A DNA stretch of 15,993 nt from JAZQNC01 sp045536155 (GCA_045536155.1 JAZSMZ010000141.1:1-15993); one strand, 5' to 3'; positions 1-7,990 are shown, counted from the first letter of the stretch. The notes: generated by a model from the sequence alone, not told the origin. Numbers and translations are program-made.

Positions 1-2
1 TC

Positions 3-851
3 GAATCGGAAGTATCGGCAATCGTCAATACGCCTCAGATCGCCATTTTCGATATTCCCACCGCCGAGGCGTCGGGAATTAAGGAAAAGCGCAACAGCAT
101 GGCGGTAATCGATTATTCAAACGTCGGCGACGGGTACGTCATGGCTGAATACCTTGCCGACACCGACAAAAAGTTAAAGGTTCAGGTTAAGGGTCCGACG
201 ACCACCTACACCTACAACGTGTCCCCGGGCGAATGGGAGATATTTCCGCTGTCCGACGGAAACGGAAGCTATAAGGTGACCGTTTATCAAAACGCGAGCG
301 GCACAAAATACGCAAACGTGCTGTCGGCATCGTTTGACGTAACCTTAAAAGATGAATTCGCTCCATTTATCCGCCCTAATCAGTACGTCAGCTACTCCGC
401 CGAAAGCAAGGCCGTCAAAAAGGCCGCAGAGATCACGGCAGGAGTCAAAGACAACCTCAAAAAGGTCGAGATAATCTACGATTTCGTCGTTGACTACCTC
501 AAATACGACAAAGAAAAGGCGACGAACGTGAAAAGCGGATATCTGCCCGATCTCGACGAGATATTCATGAGCAAAAAGGGCATCTGCTTTGACTATGCCG
601 CCATGATGACGGCAATGCTCCGATCGCAGAACGTGCCTGCGAAGCTTGTGGTCGGCTACGCAGGAAGTGCATATCACGCATGGATAAGCGTTTGGAGCGA
701 GCACGACGGCTGGATCGACGGCGCTATCTTCTTTGACGGAAGCAGTTGGCAGAGAATGGATCCCACCTTTGCTTCGTCGGCAAACAAGAGTGAATCTATT
801 ATGGAATACATCGGAAACGGAAAAAATTATTCCGAAAAATATCTTTACTGA
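3..851 (+). CDS. Transglutaminase-like domain protein (5' partial)
   Basis: The reading frame is open from the window edge, so the N-terminus, including any signal peptide, lies upstream; the ATG at 99 is internal. The C-terminal half carries a transglutaminase-core signature. The Cys codon is at 585 (context KKGICFDYAAMM), the His codon at 675 (YHAWISVW) and the Asp codon at 759 (WQRMDPTF), giving the Cys-His-Asp triad of the transglutaminase/protease superfamily. The part before it (roughly codons 30-115 of the visible frame) is beta-rich and looks like an extracellular Ig-like domain. Family knowledge: such proteins are usually exported and act on proteins or peptidoglycan peptides as cross-linkers or proteases. 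The stop is 13 bp before the pilus platform gene, so the two are probably in one operon. A role in processing or cross-linking pili or wall is inference; the substrate is unknown. Confidence 0.85.
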   Translation, partial: ESEVSAIVNTPQIAIFDIPTAEASGIKEKRNSMAVIDYSNVGDGYVMAEYLADTDKKLKVQVKGPTTTYTYNVSPGEWEIFPLSDGNGSYKVTVYQNASGTKYANVLSASFDVTLKDEFAPFIRPNQYVSYSAESKAVKKAAEITAGVKDNLKKVEIIYDFVVDYLKYDKEKATNVKSGYLPDLDEIFMSKKGICFDYAAMMTAMLRSQNVPAKLVVGYAGSAYHAWISVWSEHDGWIDGAIFFDGSSWQRMDPTFASSANKSESIMEYIGNGKNYSEKYLY

Positions 852-864
852 AAGATAAAAGAAG

Positions 865-1896
865 ATGAAAAAACTTACTTATTCTGAAATCGAAAATGTA
901 TGCGAATCGCTTTCGATGCTGCTGCACTCGGGCATTTCGGCAAGCGACGGACTTTTTATCATATCCGAAGAAGCCGACAAAAAAGAACTGCTTTTGTCGA
1001 TGAAGTATATGCTTGACGGCGGAAAATCCCTTTCGGATGCAATGGAAAGCTCGGGCGTTTTTCCCGTTTACGTCTGCCGTATGACGGAGGTGGGCGAGGA
1101 AAGCGGACATCTTGAGGACGTTCTTCACAGCATGGCACAATACTACCGCGAGCGCCGGCTTATCACCCGTCAGGTGCGCGACACTTTGACCTATCCCGTC
1201 ATTCTTTGCATAGTCATGCTCCTCGTCGTGGCTTTGCTTGTTGTAAGGGTCCTTCCCATATTCGACGAGGTCTACCGCTCGCTGGGCAGCTCGCTTGACG
1301 GAGCGGCGGGCGCGCTTTTGCATCTGGCCGAAGACTATCCCGTCGCAATGATCGCGATCGGCGCTGTCATCGCGCTGATATTCATACTCGCTCTGCTCGT
1401 TTTGACCTTCCCCCCGCTCAGCGCGGCCTTTATCGCATTCTATGCGAAGGTGCGGGGCGATCGAGGAGCGGTAAAGCAGTTTGCCGATGCGCATTTTGTG
1501 CGCGTGCTCGAGCTTGGACTTTCAAGCGGTATGACTGCCGACAGAACGCTGAAAATGGGCGAGGAGCTCTTTGAAAAAGGTTCGGCGGCTCAGAAAAGAT
1601 GCGAAAAATGCCGCGAAAAAGCAGAAAACGGAGCAGATCTTTCAAAGGCGCTCGAAGAAAGCGGCATACTTTCACCGCTTGACAGCCGACTTTTGTCGGT
1701 CGGAATGAAAAACGGAAACGGCGATGCCGTTATGAAAACAATCGCCCTTTCCCTTATGGAAAAGGCTGAATATAACCTTAAAAAGCGGATATCGCTCATC
1801 GAGCCTGCCATCGTTTTGACGATGTCGCTGATCATCGGATTTGTTTTGCTTTCGGTGATGCTCCCCTTGGCCGACATTATGTCGATGATGGGATAA
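865..1896 (+). CDS. Type II secretion / type IV pilus platform protein (GspF/PilC family)
   Basis: This 343-aa protein has the two-lobe GspF layout. A cytoplasmic helical lobe (about residues 8-108) holds the family-typical stretch LTYPVILCIVMLL, which leads into TM1 (about 111-130). TM2 is at about 159-182, a second cytoplasmic lobe at about 205-305 and a C-terminal TM3 at about 312-338. The motif MTEVGEESGHLEDVL in lobe 1 and SVGMKNGNGDAV in lobe 2 are the matching repeats of the family. It is somewhat shorter than typical PilC (about 400 aa). Known role: inner-membrane platform that couples the assembly and retraction ATPases to the growing pseudopilus or pilus. The ribosome binding site is weak (A-rich AAAGAAG next to the ATG), suggesting coupling to the gene upstream. 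The assembly ATPase (GspE/PilB) is not in the window and may lie upstream. Confidence 0.92.
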   Translation: MKKLTYSEIENVCESLSMLLHSGISASDGLFIISEEADKKELLLSMKYMLDGGKSLSDAMESSGVFPVYVCRMTEVGEESGHLEDVLHSMAQYYRERRLITRQVRDTLTYPVILCIVMLLVVALLVVRVLPIFDEVYRSLGSSLDGAAGALLHLAEDYPVAMIAIGAVIALIFILALLVLTFPPLSAAFIAFYAKVRGDRGAVKQFADAHFVRVLELGLSSGMTADRTLKMGEELFEKGSAAQKRCEKCREKAENGADLSKALEESGILSPLDSRLLSVGMKNGNGDAVMKTIALSLMEKAEYNLKKRISLIEPAIVLTMSLIIGFVLLSVMLPLADIMSMMG

Positions 1897-1909
1897 CGAG
1901 GGCAGTGCA

Positions 1910-2194
1910 ATGAAAACGCTGATAAAAATTGCCGCGGTTTTCTTCGCTGTCTTTTTGGCGCTCACCGCCTTTTCGTACATCGAAAAGAGAAGCGATAGAG
2001 AAAGGGTAAAGCAGCTTGACGATGCTCTGCACCGCGCCGTCGCGGCCTGCTACGCATCGGAGGGGGCGTATCCTCCGTCGCTTGACTACATCGTCGAAAA
2101 ATACGGTGTGCGCATCGACGAGGAGCTGTATGACGTTATATACCGCGTCGAGGCATCGAATCTGATGCCCGAAATAACAATTATCGAAAAATAA
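1910..2194 (+). CDS. Small membrane-anchored pilin-operon protein, pseudopilin-like
   Basis: This 94-aa protein has a single N-terminal hydrophobic segment (about residues 5-22), then a charged helix (KRSDRERVKQLDDALHRAV) and a short soluble domain containing CYASEGAYPPSLDYIVEKYG. That stretch resembles the region after the helix in GspG-like pseudopilins (an amphipathic helix followed by G.YP.sL). There is no Gly/Glu prepilin peptidase site of the GFTLxE type, so it may stay a bitopic membrane protein. The start is supported by GAGGG at 1899-1903. It lies 13 bp after the platform gene and 23 bp before the next start. From memory, similar small proteins ending in 'ASNxMPxI' recur in clostridial pilus operons; the function is unproven. 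Confidence 0.8.
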   Translation: MKTLIKIAAVFFAVFLALTAFSYIEKRSDRERVKQLDDALHRAVAACYASEGAYPPSLDYIVEKYGVRIDEELYDVIYRVEASNLMPEITIIEK

Positions 2195-2217
2195 GTATGC
2201 CAAAGAGGGAGGAAGAC

Positions 2218-2691
2218 ATGAAGCAAAAGTTTAATGTACATAGCCTTATAAGTCTTGCCCTCTTTGCTCTTTTTGCGCTTTCCATGCTTCTTTGCGTGCT
2301 CTTTTGCGCCGATCGCTATGCAAAGCTGACAAACAGCGGAAGCGATGCCTTTGACAGCCGCACCGCCGCCATGTTTTTTTCGACGAAGGTACGCCAATAT
2401 GACGTAAAAGGCAGCCTTTCGCTTGAAAAGATAGGCCAATGCGATGCGCTTGCCTTTACCGAAGAGCTCGACGGGGAAAGCTACGTCAGCTACATATACT
2501 GCCACGACGGCTATTTAAAGGAGCTTTTTTCGCTTGGCGGCATCGATCACTTGCCCGAGGACGGAGAAAATCTTTTCAAAATGGACGGACTGTCCTTTTC
2601 GCTTGACGGCCGAAAGCTTAAAGTGATATACACATCAAACGGCGATAACGGCGAGATACTTTTGATCGTCCGTTCGGATAGGGAGGGGTGA
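2218..2691 (+). CDS. DUF4860-like single-pass membrane protein of the pilus operon
   Basis: I chose the ATG at 2218 rather than the in-frame ATG at 2197 because GAGGGAGGA lies just before it (about 2204-2213) with good spacing. The protein then has 157 aa. An N-terminal transmembrane helix (about residues 8-31, rich in Leu, Phe, Ala and Cys) is followed by a soluble beta-rich domain. The features YVSYIYCHDGYLKELF and a closing LLIVRS strand resemble the DUF4860 family as I remember it, which sits in clostridial type II/IV pilus operons. It probably has one helix in the membrane and the rest outside, like minor pseudopilins of the ComGF/GspJ sort. The stop lies 4 bp before the next start, indicating translational coupling. 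The molecular role is unknown. Confidence 0.8.
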   Translation: MKQKFNVHSLISLALFALFALSMLLCVLFCADRYAKLTNSGSDAFDSRTAAMFFSTKVRQYDVKGSLSLEKIGQCDALAFTEELDGESYVSYIYCHDGYLKELFSLGGIDHLPEDGENLFKMDGLSFSLDGRKLKVIYTSNGDNGEILLIVRSDREG

Positions 2692-2695
2692 CGGC

Positions 2696-3073
2696 ATGAA
2701 AAGCAGATCGACCCTCGTTTTAACCGAAATAATTTTAATGGTGTTGGTCTTTTTTGTCTCGGCGGCACTTTGCGTAAATGCTTTTGTCAAAGCAGACGCG
2801 CTCGAAAAGAAGAGCGAGATACGCGACCGCGCCCTTTTTGAGATGCAGAACGTCATCGAAACGCTGAAAAACAGCACCGACGGAGTGGACACGTCGCCCG
2901 ACAGCGCCGTGATCATGAATTTCGACGGCGGCGATTTTTATATAAAGATCACCTTTGAAGAAAGCGGATACAGCGATCTCTGGTCGGCCGAGATCACAGC
3001 CTTTGATTCCTTCGATTCACCCTTGTCCACACTCTCGGCGGCAGGACGAATAGGCGGGGAGGCGAGCGAATGA
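2696..3073 (+). CDS. Minor pilin-like protein (125 aa)
   Basis: The N-terminus reads KSRSTLVLTEIILMVLVFFV. This matches the pattern of a type IV pilin helix: a short basic leader, then a hydrophobic helix with a Glu near its start (E11). The Gly that precedes the prepilin peptidase cut is replaced, so processing is uncertain. After the helix (about residues 5-28) comes a polar helical stretch (KADALEKKSEIRDRALFEMQNVIETLK) and a small beta-rich domain. The ribosome binding site GGGAGGGG (2681-2688) overlaps the end of the upstream gene, and the stop overlaps the next start as ATGA. Its position among pilus genes supports a minor pilin or pseudopilin role by inference. Confidence 0.82.
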   Translation: MKSRSTLVLTEIILMVLVFFVSAALCVNAFVKADALEKKSEIRDRALFEMQNVIETLKNSTDGVDTSPDSAVIMNFDGGDFYIKITFEESGYSDLWSAEITAFDSFDSPLSTLSAAGRIGGEASE

Positions 3074-3462
3074 ACAGAGAAATAAGACCGATCGTGGGAC
3101 TGATCTCGCTTATTGTCATCGGAACGGTGCTCTGCATGACTATTCTTGCCTTGCTTGGCATATCGGGCGCAAACGCGAGCGACAGAATGGCGCGCGAAGC
3201 GGCAGAGGCGGCCGAAAAATATTATGCGGCCGACAAAGAGGCCGAGATCATATTTGCCGAAATAAGAAGCGGAAAAATCCCCGAAGGGGTAAAGGTCGAA
3301 AATGGCGAATACAGCTACGTTTTGACCGTTTCGGATATCCAAAAGCTGTACGTTACCGTCAGATCAAGCGAGGGCGGCTGGACCGTTCTGCGCTGGCAGA
3401 CGGTAAGCGAGGTAGGATATGACGAAAAAATTGACCTTTGGGACGGACAGATCACAAACTGA
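3070..3462 (+). CDS. Small membrane-anchored pilus-operon protein (130 aa)
   Basis: The start overlaps the stop of the preceding gene (ATGA at 3070-3073) and has GGGGAGG at about 3057-3063. The protein has an N-terminal transmembrane helix (about residues 9-31), then an Ala/Glu-rich helix (MAREAAEAAEKYYAADKEAE). A short beta domain follows with YSYVLTVSDIQKLYVTVR and WTVLRWQTVSE. The design is that of a minor pseudopilin: membrane helix, amphipathic continuation, small exposed sheet. No prepilin peptidase site is visible. From memory, proteins of this shape recur next to DUF4860 and PilT genes in clostridia; no function is assigned. It completes a set of four small membrane proteins between the platform gene and pilT. 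Confidence 0.8.
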   Translation: MNREIRPIVGLISLIVIGTVLCMTILALLGISGANASDRMAREAAEAAEKYYAADKEAEIIFAEIRSGKIPEGVKVENGEYSYVLTVSDIQKLYVTVRSSEGGWTVLRWQTVSEVGYDEKIDLWDGQITN

Positions 3463-3499
3463 TTTTTTTGAAAGGCGGCACAGCGAGTGCCGAAAATAA
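3419..3499 (+). CDS. Possible 26-codon leader ORF upstream of pilT
   Basis: An ATG at 3419 preceded by GAGGTAGG (3409-3416) opens a 26-codon frame that overlaps the end of the 130-aa gene. It stops at 3497-3499, 4 bp before the likely pilT start at 3504. The pilT start itself has no ribosome binding site, so reinitiation after this short frame would explain how pilT is translated. The peptide (starting MTKKLTFGTD) is polar and matches nothing I recognise. It could equally be chance. Confidence 0.3.
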   Translation: MTKKLTFGTDRSQTDFFERRHSECRK

Positions 3500-3503
3500 C
3501 GAT

Positions 3504-4559
3504 ATGACAATGATGGACTATCTTAAAAAGGCGATTGAGAGAGGAGCGAGCGATCTCTTTTTCCTCGCAGGAAAAGCGGTGTCGGTAAAGATCGACGGCG
3601 CTATTGCTCCGCTTGACGAGGGCGCGTCAAGCCTGTCGGCGGACGATACCGACAGAATAATTGCCGAGATATTCGATTACAGCGGACGCGCCCGTCCGAC
3701 GGGAAATTTCGTGGACGACGATTTTTCCTTCTCCGTTCCCGCGCTTGCGCGCTTCCGCGTCAGCATATACCGTCAAAGAGGATCTATGGCGGCGGTAATA
3801 CGCATCGTTTCCTTTGATATACCCGATTACAAAAAGATCGGAGTACCCGAAAGCGTGATGGGTATATCTGCTCTCACAAGCGGCATGGTGCTCTTTACAG
3901 GTACCGCAGGAAGCGGTAAATCGACCACTCAGGCCTGCATTATCGACAGGATAAACAGCAATCGAAGCTGTCATATTATCACCCTTGAGGATCCGATCGA
4001 GTATCTGCACCGCCACAAGAAGAGCATCGTCAGCCAGCGCGAAATTTCGGTTGACGTAGAGGACTATTCGAGCGCACTTCGAAGCAGCTTGCGCCAGTCG
4101 CCCGACGTTATCTTGCTCGGCGAGCTGCGCGATGCGCAAACGATGTACACCGCCATGACGGCGGCCGAAACGGGACATCTCGTTATCGCCACTCTGCACA
4201 CAAAAGGGGTGGTCAATGCCATCGACCGCATTATCGATTTCTTCCCCTCCTCCCAGCAGGGTCAGATAAGAGTTCAGTTAAGCTCGGTGCTAAATACCGT
4301 CGTTTCCCAACAGCTTGTTCCCGACAAAAACGGCGAGCTTTTGCCCGCTTTTGAGCTGATGTACATGAACAGCGCGATAAAGACCTTGATCCGTGACAAC
4401 AAAAACCACCAGATCGACAACGTAATTTCATCGTCGTCGAGCGAGGGCATGATCTCGATGGATCAGTACCTGAGACAGATGGTGAGCGAGGGAAAGATCA
4501 CTCGCGAAATTGCGCTCGAATACGCGGCAGATCCCGAACATCTCGAAAGAATGATATAA
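3504..4559 (+). CDS. pilT: PilT-type twitching motility / pilus retraction ATPase
   Basis: From ATG 3504 this is 351 aa, the usual PilT length, and the first residues (MDYLKKAIERGASDLFF) match the PilT N-terminus. The in-frame ATG at 3438 would add 22 residues of unlike sequence and overlap the previous gene. Motifs with this numbering: Walker A GTAGSGKST (133-141), Asp box HIITLEDPIEY (157-167), Walker B region DVILLGELRD (201-210), His box GHLVIATLH (224-232), and AIKTLIRD (291-298), which corresponds to the AIRNLIRE motif needed for retraction in PilT. Known role: a hexameric cytoplasmic ATPase that depolymerises type IV pili. The AIRNLIRE-like motif favours PilT over PilB/GspE. It is the last gene of the operon and ends in a strong terminator. 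Confidence 0.93.
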   Translation: MTMMDYLKKAIERGASDLFFLAGKAVSVKIDGAIAPLDEGASSLSADDTDRIIAEIFDYSGRARPTGNFVDDDFSFSVPALARFRVSIYRQRGSMAAVIRIVSFDIPDYKKIGVPESVMGISALTSGMVLFTGTAGSGKSTTQACIIDRINSNRSCHIITLEDPIEYLHRHKKSIVSQREISVDVEDYSSALRSSLRQSPDVILLGELRDAQTMYTAMTAAETGHLVIATLHTKGVVNAIDRIIDFFPSSQQGQIRVQLSSVLNTVVSQQLVPDKNGELLPAFELMYMNSAIKTLIRDNKNHQIDNVISSSSSEGMISMDQYLRQMVSEGKITREIALEYAADPEHLERMI

Positions 4560-4586
4560 AAAAGAAGGCAATATGCCTTCTTTTTT
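4558..4586. terminator. Bidirectional intrinsic terminator between convergent genes
   Basis: A perfect 13-bp stem (AAAAAAGAAGGCA at 4558-4570 with TGCCTTCTTTTTT at 4574-4586) closes on a 3-nt loop. It has a T-tract in both directions. The pilT stop (4557-4559) and the stop of the opposing GGDEF gene (4585-4587) are built into its two ends. Confidence 0.92.
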
Positions 4587-7500
4587 ATATTTCTTCTTTT
4601 TGTTCCGTACGGTGCTTTCGCAAAAACACGCTGACGATCTTTGAAAAATAAGCAAGCAGCTCGATCTGCTCCTTGGGCCAGAGTCGGTTTGTTTTGCATT
4701 CGTCAAATCCGACGTATCCCCAGAAGCGTCCCTTGTCAACAAGGGTGCACTGGAGCATCGATTTGATGCCCTGAGGCTCGAGGATATCCTTAGCCCCTTG
4801 CTCAAGCTCGTAAATATCGCCGCAGAAAAATACGCCGTCCTCGTTGAAGTTGTCGAGATAGCCGGGTATGTCATCTTCATAGCTGACGCTTTGCAAAACG
4901 TCTATCTGAGGCTCAATGTCCTCGTTGCACCATTCAAAGGTGTTGGAGCAGTATTTGCCGTCGGGGCTGTTTTCGAAGATGTATACACGGCTGACGTTCA
5001 TCTCTTTGCCGATGATGCTCATTGTGGTATTGATCGTGTTTTCGATATTCTCGCTTGTGTAGAAAAGGTCGAAAAGATTGGGAAGAATACCCTCGGTTCC
5101 GCCGAGATTGTGTTTGGGGGATGTTTCCGAATCGATTATGGTGATGTCGTTGGGGGTAAAGAGGGCATCGAGCGAGTGGCTGTACATTACGCAGTTGTTT
5201 TTGCCCGTCTTTTTGGCCTTGTAGAGCGCGGTGTCTGCCGCACGGAAGATGTTTTCGTAGGTGGTGCCGTGCTCGGGCGCGGTTGCTATACCGATCGAGC
5301 AGCCTATCTTGAGATCGGGGAACTGCTCGGCGTACATATTCGATATACGCTCGATTATGCTGTTGCAGCGTTTGATGAGAAAATCGTTGTCCGAAACGTT
5401 TTTCATCATGACCATAAATTCATCGCCGCCAACGCGCGAGATTATATCGTGCGAGCGAAGCTGGGACTTTAATATGCGTCCCACCTCGATAAGCACCGAA
5501 TCGCCGAAAAGATGGCCGTAGGTATCGTTGATAATTTTAAAATCGTCAAGGTCGATAATTATAAGAGCACAGTGTGGATCGTGTGTTTTAAGATAGTCGC
5601 CTATCTTCTTTTTCGCGGCGCCGCCGTTGAAAAGGCTGCCCGTGAGCGAGTCGAGCTCGGTCTGCTGCTTTAATTTCTCGAGATGCTTTTTCTCCTCTTC
5701 GATGATGGTGATAATACCGAACACCTTCTGAAGCCGTCCGATCGAGTCGTAATAGCCGGTGCCCCTTATGCGGCACCAGAGGTATTCGCCGTCAATCTTG
5801 CTTATCCGCACATCGATGAGCTGATGCTCGTCTCCTCTCTTGAGGGCGTTGAGCGCATTGTAAAACTGCGGAATATCGCTGGGATGGAAGTGCGATTTTT
5901 CGGTGAACGACTCATCGATATCATTTTTCAGCGGCTCATATCCGAAGATCTCTTCGTACGCCTTTGAATAGATCACGCGATCCTCGAAGAGATTGTATTC
6001 AAAAGCAACGATTCTGTTGTGGCTGAGAATGTTTCTGTATTGCTCAAGTCGGATATCGTTTTTCGCCGAGTCGCGGCGAACCGTATCAAGATTCATAATA
6101 AGGCCGTAAAGCAGGCTTTCTTTCCCGTCGTAATTGACGTTTGCATGAAGGACGATCCATATCGGCTCGCCCCTTTTCGCCTTTAAACGGAAAATGAAAT
6201 AAAGATCGTTCGACGTGCGTATCTGGTCGTTCAGACTGTCGGTGAAGGAGGACAGATCGTCGGTATGTATCATTTCGCGCAGAGAGTGGCCGAATAGCTT
6301 TTCACCCTCTTCTTTGGTGTATCCCATAAGAGAGAGCAGCTTTTCTTCGCCCTCGATGACGTCAAAGCCGAAGTTCGTTTTGCAAACCACCGAATAGGCC
6401 AGAGTTGAGCAGAAATTGCAGTCGGATTCTTCATATGAGATCAGACGGTCGGCTCTTAAATCGGGACGACAGAACATCAAAAGACGCTCGCGGTCGTTGC
6501 TGGACAGCGCCATCAGCGTGATCTCGTATTTTACGTCGTATACGGTATTGAACACGCTCGATATACGGTACTCGCCCTCTTTGACGAATTGGGGGAGTCT
6601 TGTTTTTATAAAGGAGTGAAAGCGCGCGAAATCATCTTTTGCGATAACGCTGTGCTCAAGACGGTACATCAGATCGTCGTACGAGGAGCTTTCGCCCACG
6701 AAGGCCAAAAACGGATCGGAATTGAATATAAGATGCCATACCTGCTCGCGGGGCATTATCTCAATGACCGTTGCGCCCGAATAATGCATGAGCACGCTGT
6801 TGATGATCTGCGCATCAGACAGCTCGTTTTTGTTTTTCTGGTTTTCGAGCGAGAAGATGTAGTCGGGCAGCTTACCGTTTTTCTGCTCGTAGTTTGCCTC
6901 GGAAGCACTCGCCATGACCGAGAGCACGTTTTTAAAGCAGGTGAGAAGCTTCGGAGAAAAGAGTCCGCATTCTCCGTTGAGGATCATGTTTGCGGCTCGG
7001 TCGACCGAAATGGCCTCCTTGTAGGAGCGCACGTTGGTAAGCGCATCAAAGGCATCGGCCAGACCGACAACCTGCGCGCAGATCGGGATATCGTCGCCGA
7101 TAAGACCCTCGGGGTATCCGCTGCCGTCGAATCGCTCGTGGTGGTATACGGCGATGTTGTAGGCATAGTGCAGATAATTGCTGTCGAGCACGTGGCTGAA
7201 TTTTTTGATAAGAGAGCCGCCGATAACGGTGTGAGTCTTTACCGTCTGCATTTCAGACGGGGTAAGGGCGGCGGGCTTGTTGATTATCGAGTCGGGGATG
7301 GATATCTTTCCGATGTCGTGAAGTATCGATGCGCGGGAGATGAGCATGATCTTTTCGGGGGTGAGCTCGTATTCGGGACATTCCTCTGCCACCTCGCTCA
7401 AAAGCACAAAGGTAAGATTGCGGATACGGGAGGTGTGGTATCCCGTCTCGGTGTTGCGGAGCTCGACGATGTTTGACAGCACGTTCATTATCGAGTCGGC

Positions 7501-7938
7501 TGTTTCGACCGCCTGCTCCTTTTGCTCGGAAAGCAAGAGGTCGATCTCCCATTTGCTACGGTAGATCTCGTATGTCGAGCGCACGCATCTGTTTATGCTG
7601 TAAAGGTCGAGTTCGAAGGGGAAAACGTTGTCCGCCTTCAGCGAATAGGCTCGTGTCAGCGCTTTTTCGGTCGTTTCCTTTAGATAGAAGAAGACGGGAA
7701 TATATTTGCTTTGAGCAAAAGAGGTGATTTTTTCGAGCAGGGGCTCGTAAAGAACGGCGTTGTCCGATATTTCGATAAAAAGCGCGGCGATGCTCATAAA
7801 GCTCTCGCGTAAGAGCATATCCGCATTCGATAAAAAGAGCGATTCAAGCACCTGGAAGCTTTGGCTGAATTCCTCTTTGAGATCTTCTCTGCGATCGTTG
7901 CTCGTATTTACAATTAAAATTACCTTGCGTTTGTTCAC
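4585..7938 (-). CDS. Dual c-di-GMP enzyme: pseudo-receiver, HD-GYP, PAS, GGDEF, GAF-like
   Basis: A 1117-aa cytoplasmic protein with a GTG start (GGAG 8 nt upstream). Residues 1-125 look like a receiver domain, but the phospho-acceptor Asp position reads Glu (E56) and the acidic pair and Lys are missing, so it is probably not phosphorylated. HD-GYP is at about 145-345, with H168, HDIGK (207-211), H236, HHERFDGSGYP (266-276) and D295, all consistent with an active c-di-GMP phosphodiesterase. PAS-like regions lie at about 385-490, 515-620 and 635-748. GGDEF is at about 760-920, with metal Asp (D796), DDFKIIND, RVGGDEF (835-841) and I-site RSHD (828-831) at the normal 5-residue spacing, so an active, feedback-inhibited cyclase is expected. 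A GAF-like domain is at about 950-1108. GGDEF proteins with HD-GYP usually put GGDEF first; here the order is reversed. It is divergent from the SARP-type regulator and probably sets c-di-GMP for the adjacent riboswitch. Confidence 0.93.
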   Translation of the reverse strand: MNKRKVILIVNTSNDRREDLKEEFSQSFQVLESLFLSNADMLLRESFMSIAALFIEISDNAVLYEPLLEKITSFAQSKYIPVFFYLKETTEKALTRAYSLKADNVFPFELDLYSINRCVRSTYEIYRSKWEIDLLLSEQKEQAVETADSIMNVLSNIVELRNTETGYHTSRIRNLTFVLLSEVAEECPEYELTPEKIMLISRASILHDIGKISIPDSIINKPAALTPSEMQTVKTHTVIGGSLIKKFSHVLDSNYLHYAYNIAVYHHERFDGSGYPEGLIGDDIPICAQVVGLADAFDALTNVRSYKEAISVDRAANMILNGECGLFSPKLLTCFKNVLSVMASASEANYEQKNGKLPDYIFSLENQKNKNELSDAQIINSVLMHYSGATVIEIMPREQVWHLIFNSDPFLAFVGESSSYDDLMYRLEHSVIAKDDFARFHSFIKTRLPQFVKEGEYRISSVFNTVYDVKYEITLMALSSNDRERLLMFCRPDLRADRLISYEESDCNFCSTLAYSVVCKTNFGFDVIEGEEKLLSLMGYTKEEGEKLFGHSLREMIHTDDLSSFTDSLNDQIRTSNDLYFIFRLKAKRGEPIWIVLHANVNYDGKESLLYGLIMNLDTVRRDSAKNDIRLEQYRNILSHNRIVAFEYNLFEDRVIYSKAYEEIFGYEPLKNDIDESFTEKSHFHPSDIPQFYNALNALKRGDEHQLIDVRISKIDGEYLWCRIRGTGYYDSIGRLQKVFGIITIIEEEKKHLEKLKQQTELDSLTGSLFNGGAAKKKIGDYLKTHDPHCALIIIDLDDFKIINDTYGHLFGDSVLIEVGRILKSQLRSHDIISRVGGDEFMVMMKNVSDNDFLIKRCNSIIERISNMYAEQFPDLKIGCSIGIATAPEHGTTYENIFRAADTALYKAKKTGKNNCVMYSHSLDALFTPNDITIIDSETSPKHNLGGTEGILPNLFDLFYTSENIENTINTTMSIIGKEMNVSRVYIFENSPDGKYCSNTFEWCNEDIEPQIDVLQSVSYEDDIPGYLDNFNEDGVFFCGDIYELEQGAKDILEPQGIKSMLQCTLVDKGRFWGYVGFDECKTNRLWPKEQIELLAYFSKIVSVFLRKHRTEQKEEI

Positions 7939-7990
7939 CGTTTCATCTCCGCGTATTGTCGTTTTTTAAAAGAATAGCTTCTAATATTAC

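Noticed and set aside
799..1494. Minus-strand 231-codon frame opposite the platform gene
   Set aside because: His/Arg-rich translation without domains, antisense to the well-supported PilC/GspF gene.
3438..3503. N-terminal extension of PilT from ATG 3438
   Set aside because: It would overlap the previous gene by 25 bp, has no ribosome binding site, and the added residues do not look like PilT; the family N-terminus begins at 3504-3513.
3419..3515. Frameshift in pilT
   Set aside because: The short out-of-frame ORF does not carry PilT-like residues, and the PilT frame from 3504 is already full length.
6589..7476. Long plus-strand open frame (295 codons) opposite the GGDEF/HD-GYP gene
   Set aside because: It lies fully antisense to a gene with clear catalytic motifs, has no recognisable domain and the kind of composition expected from a reversed frame; the same applies to other long antisense frames such as 4798-5472, 3627-4199, 10259-11092, 11099-11902 and 14676-15293.
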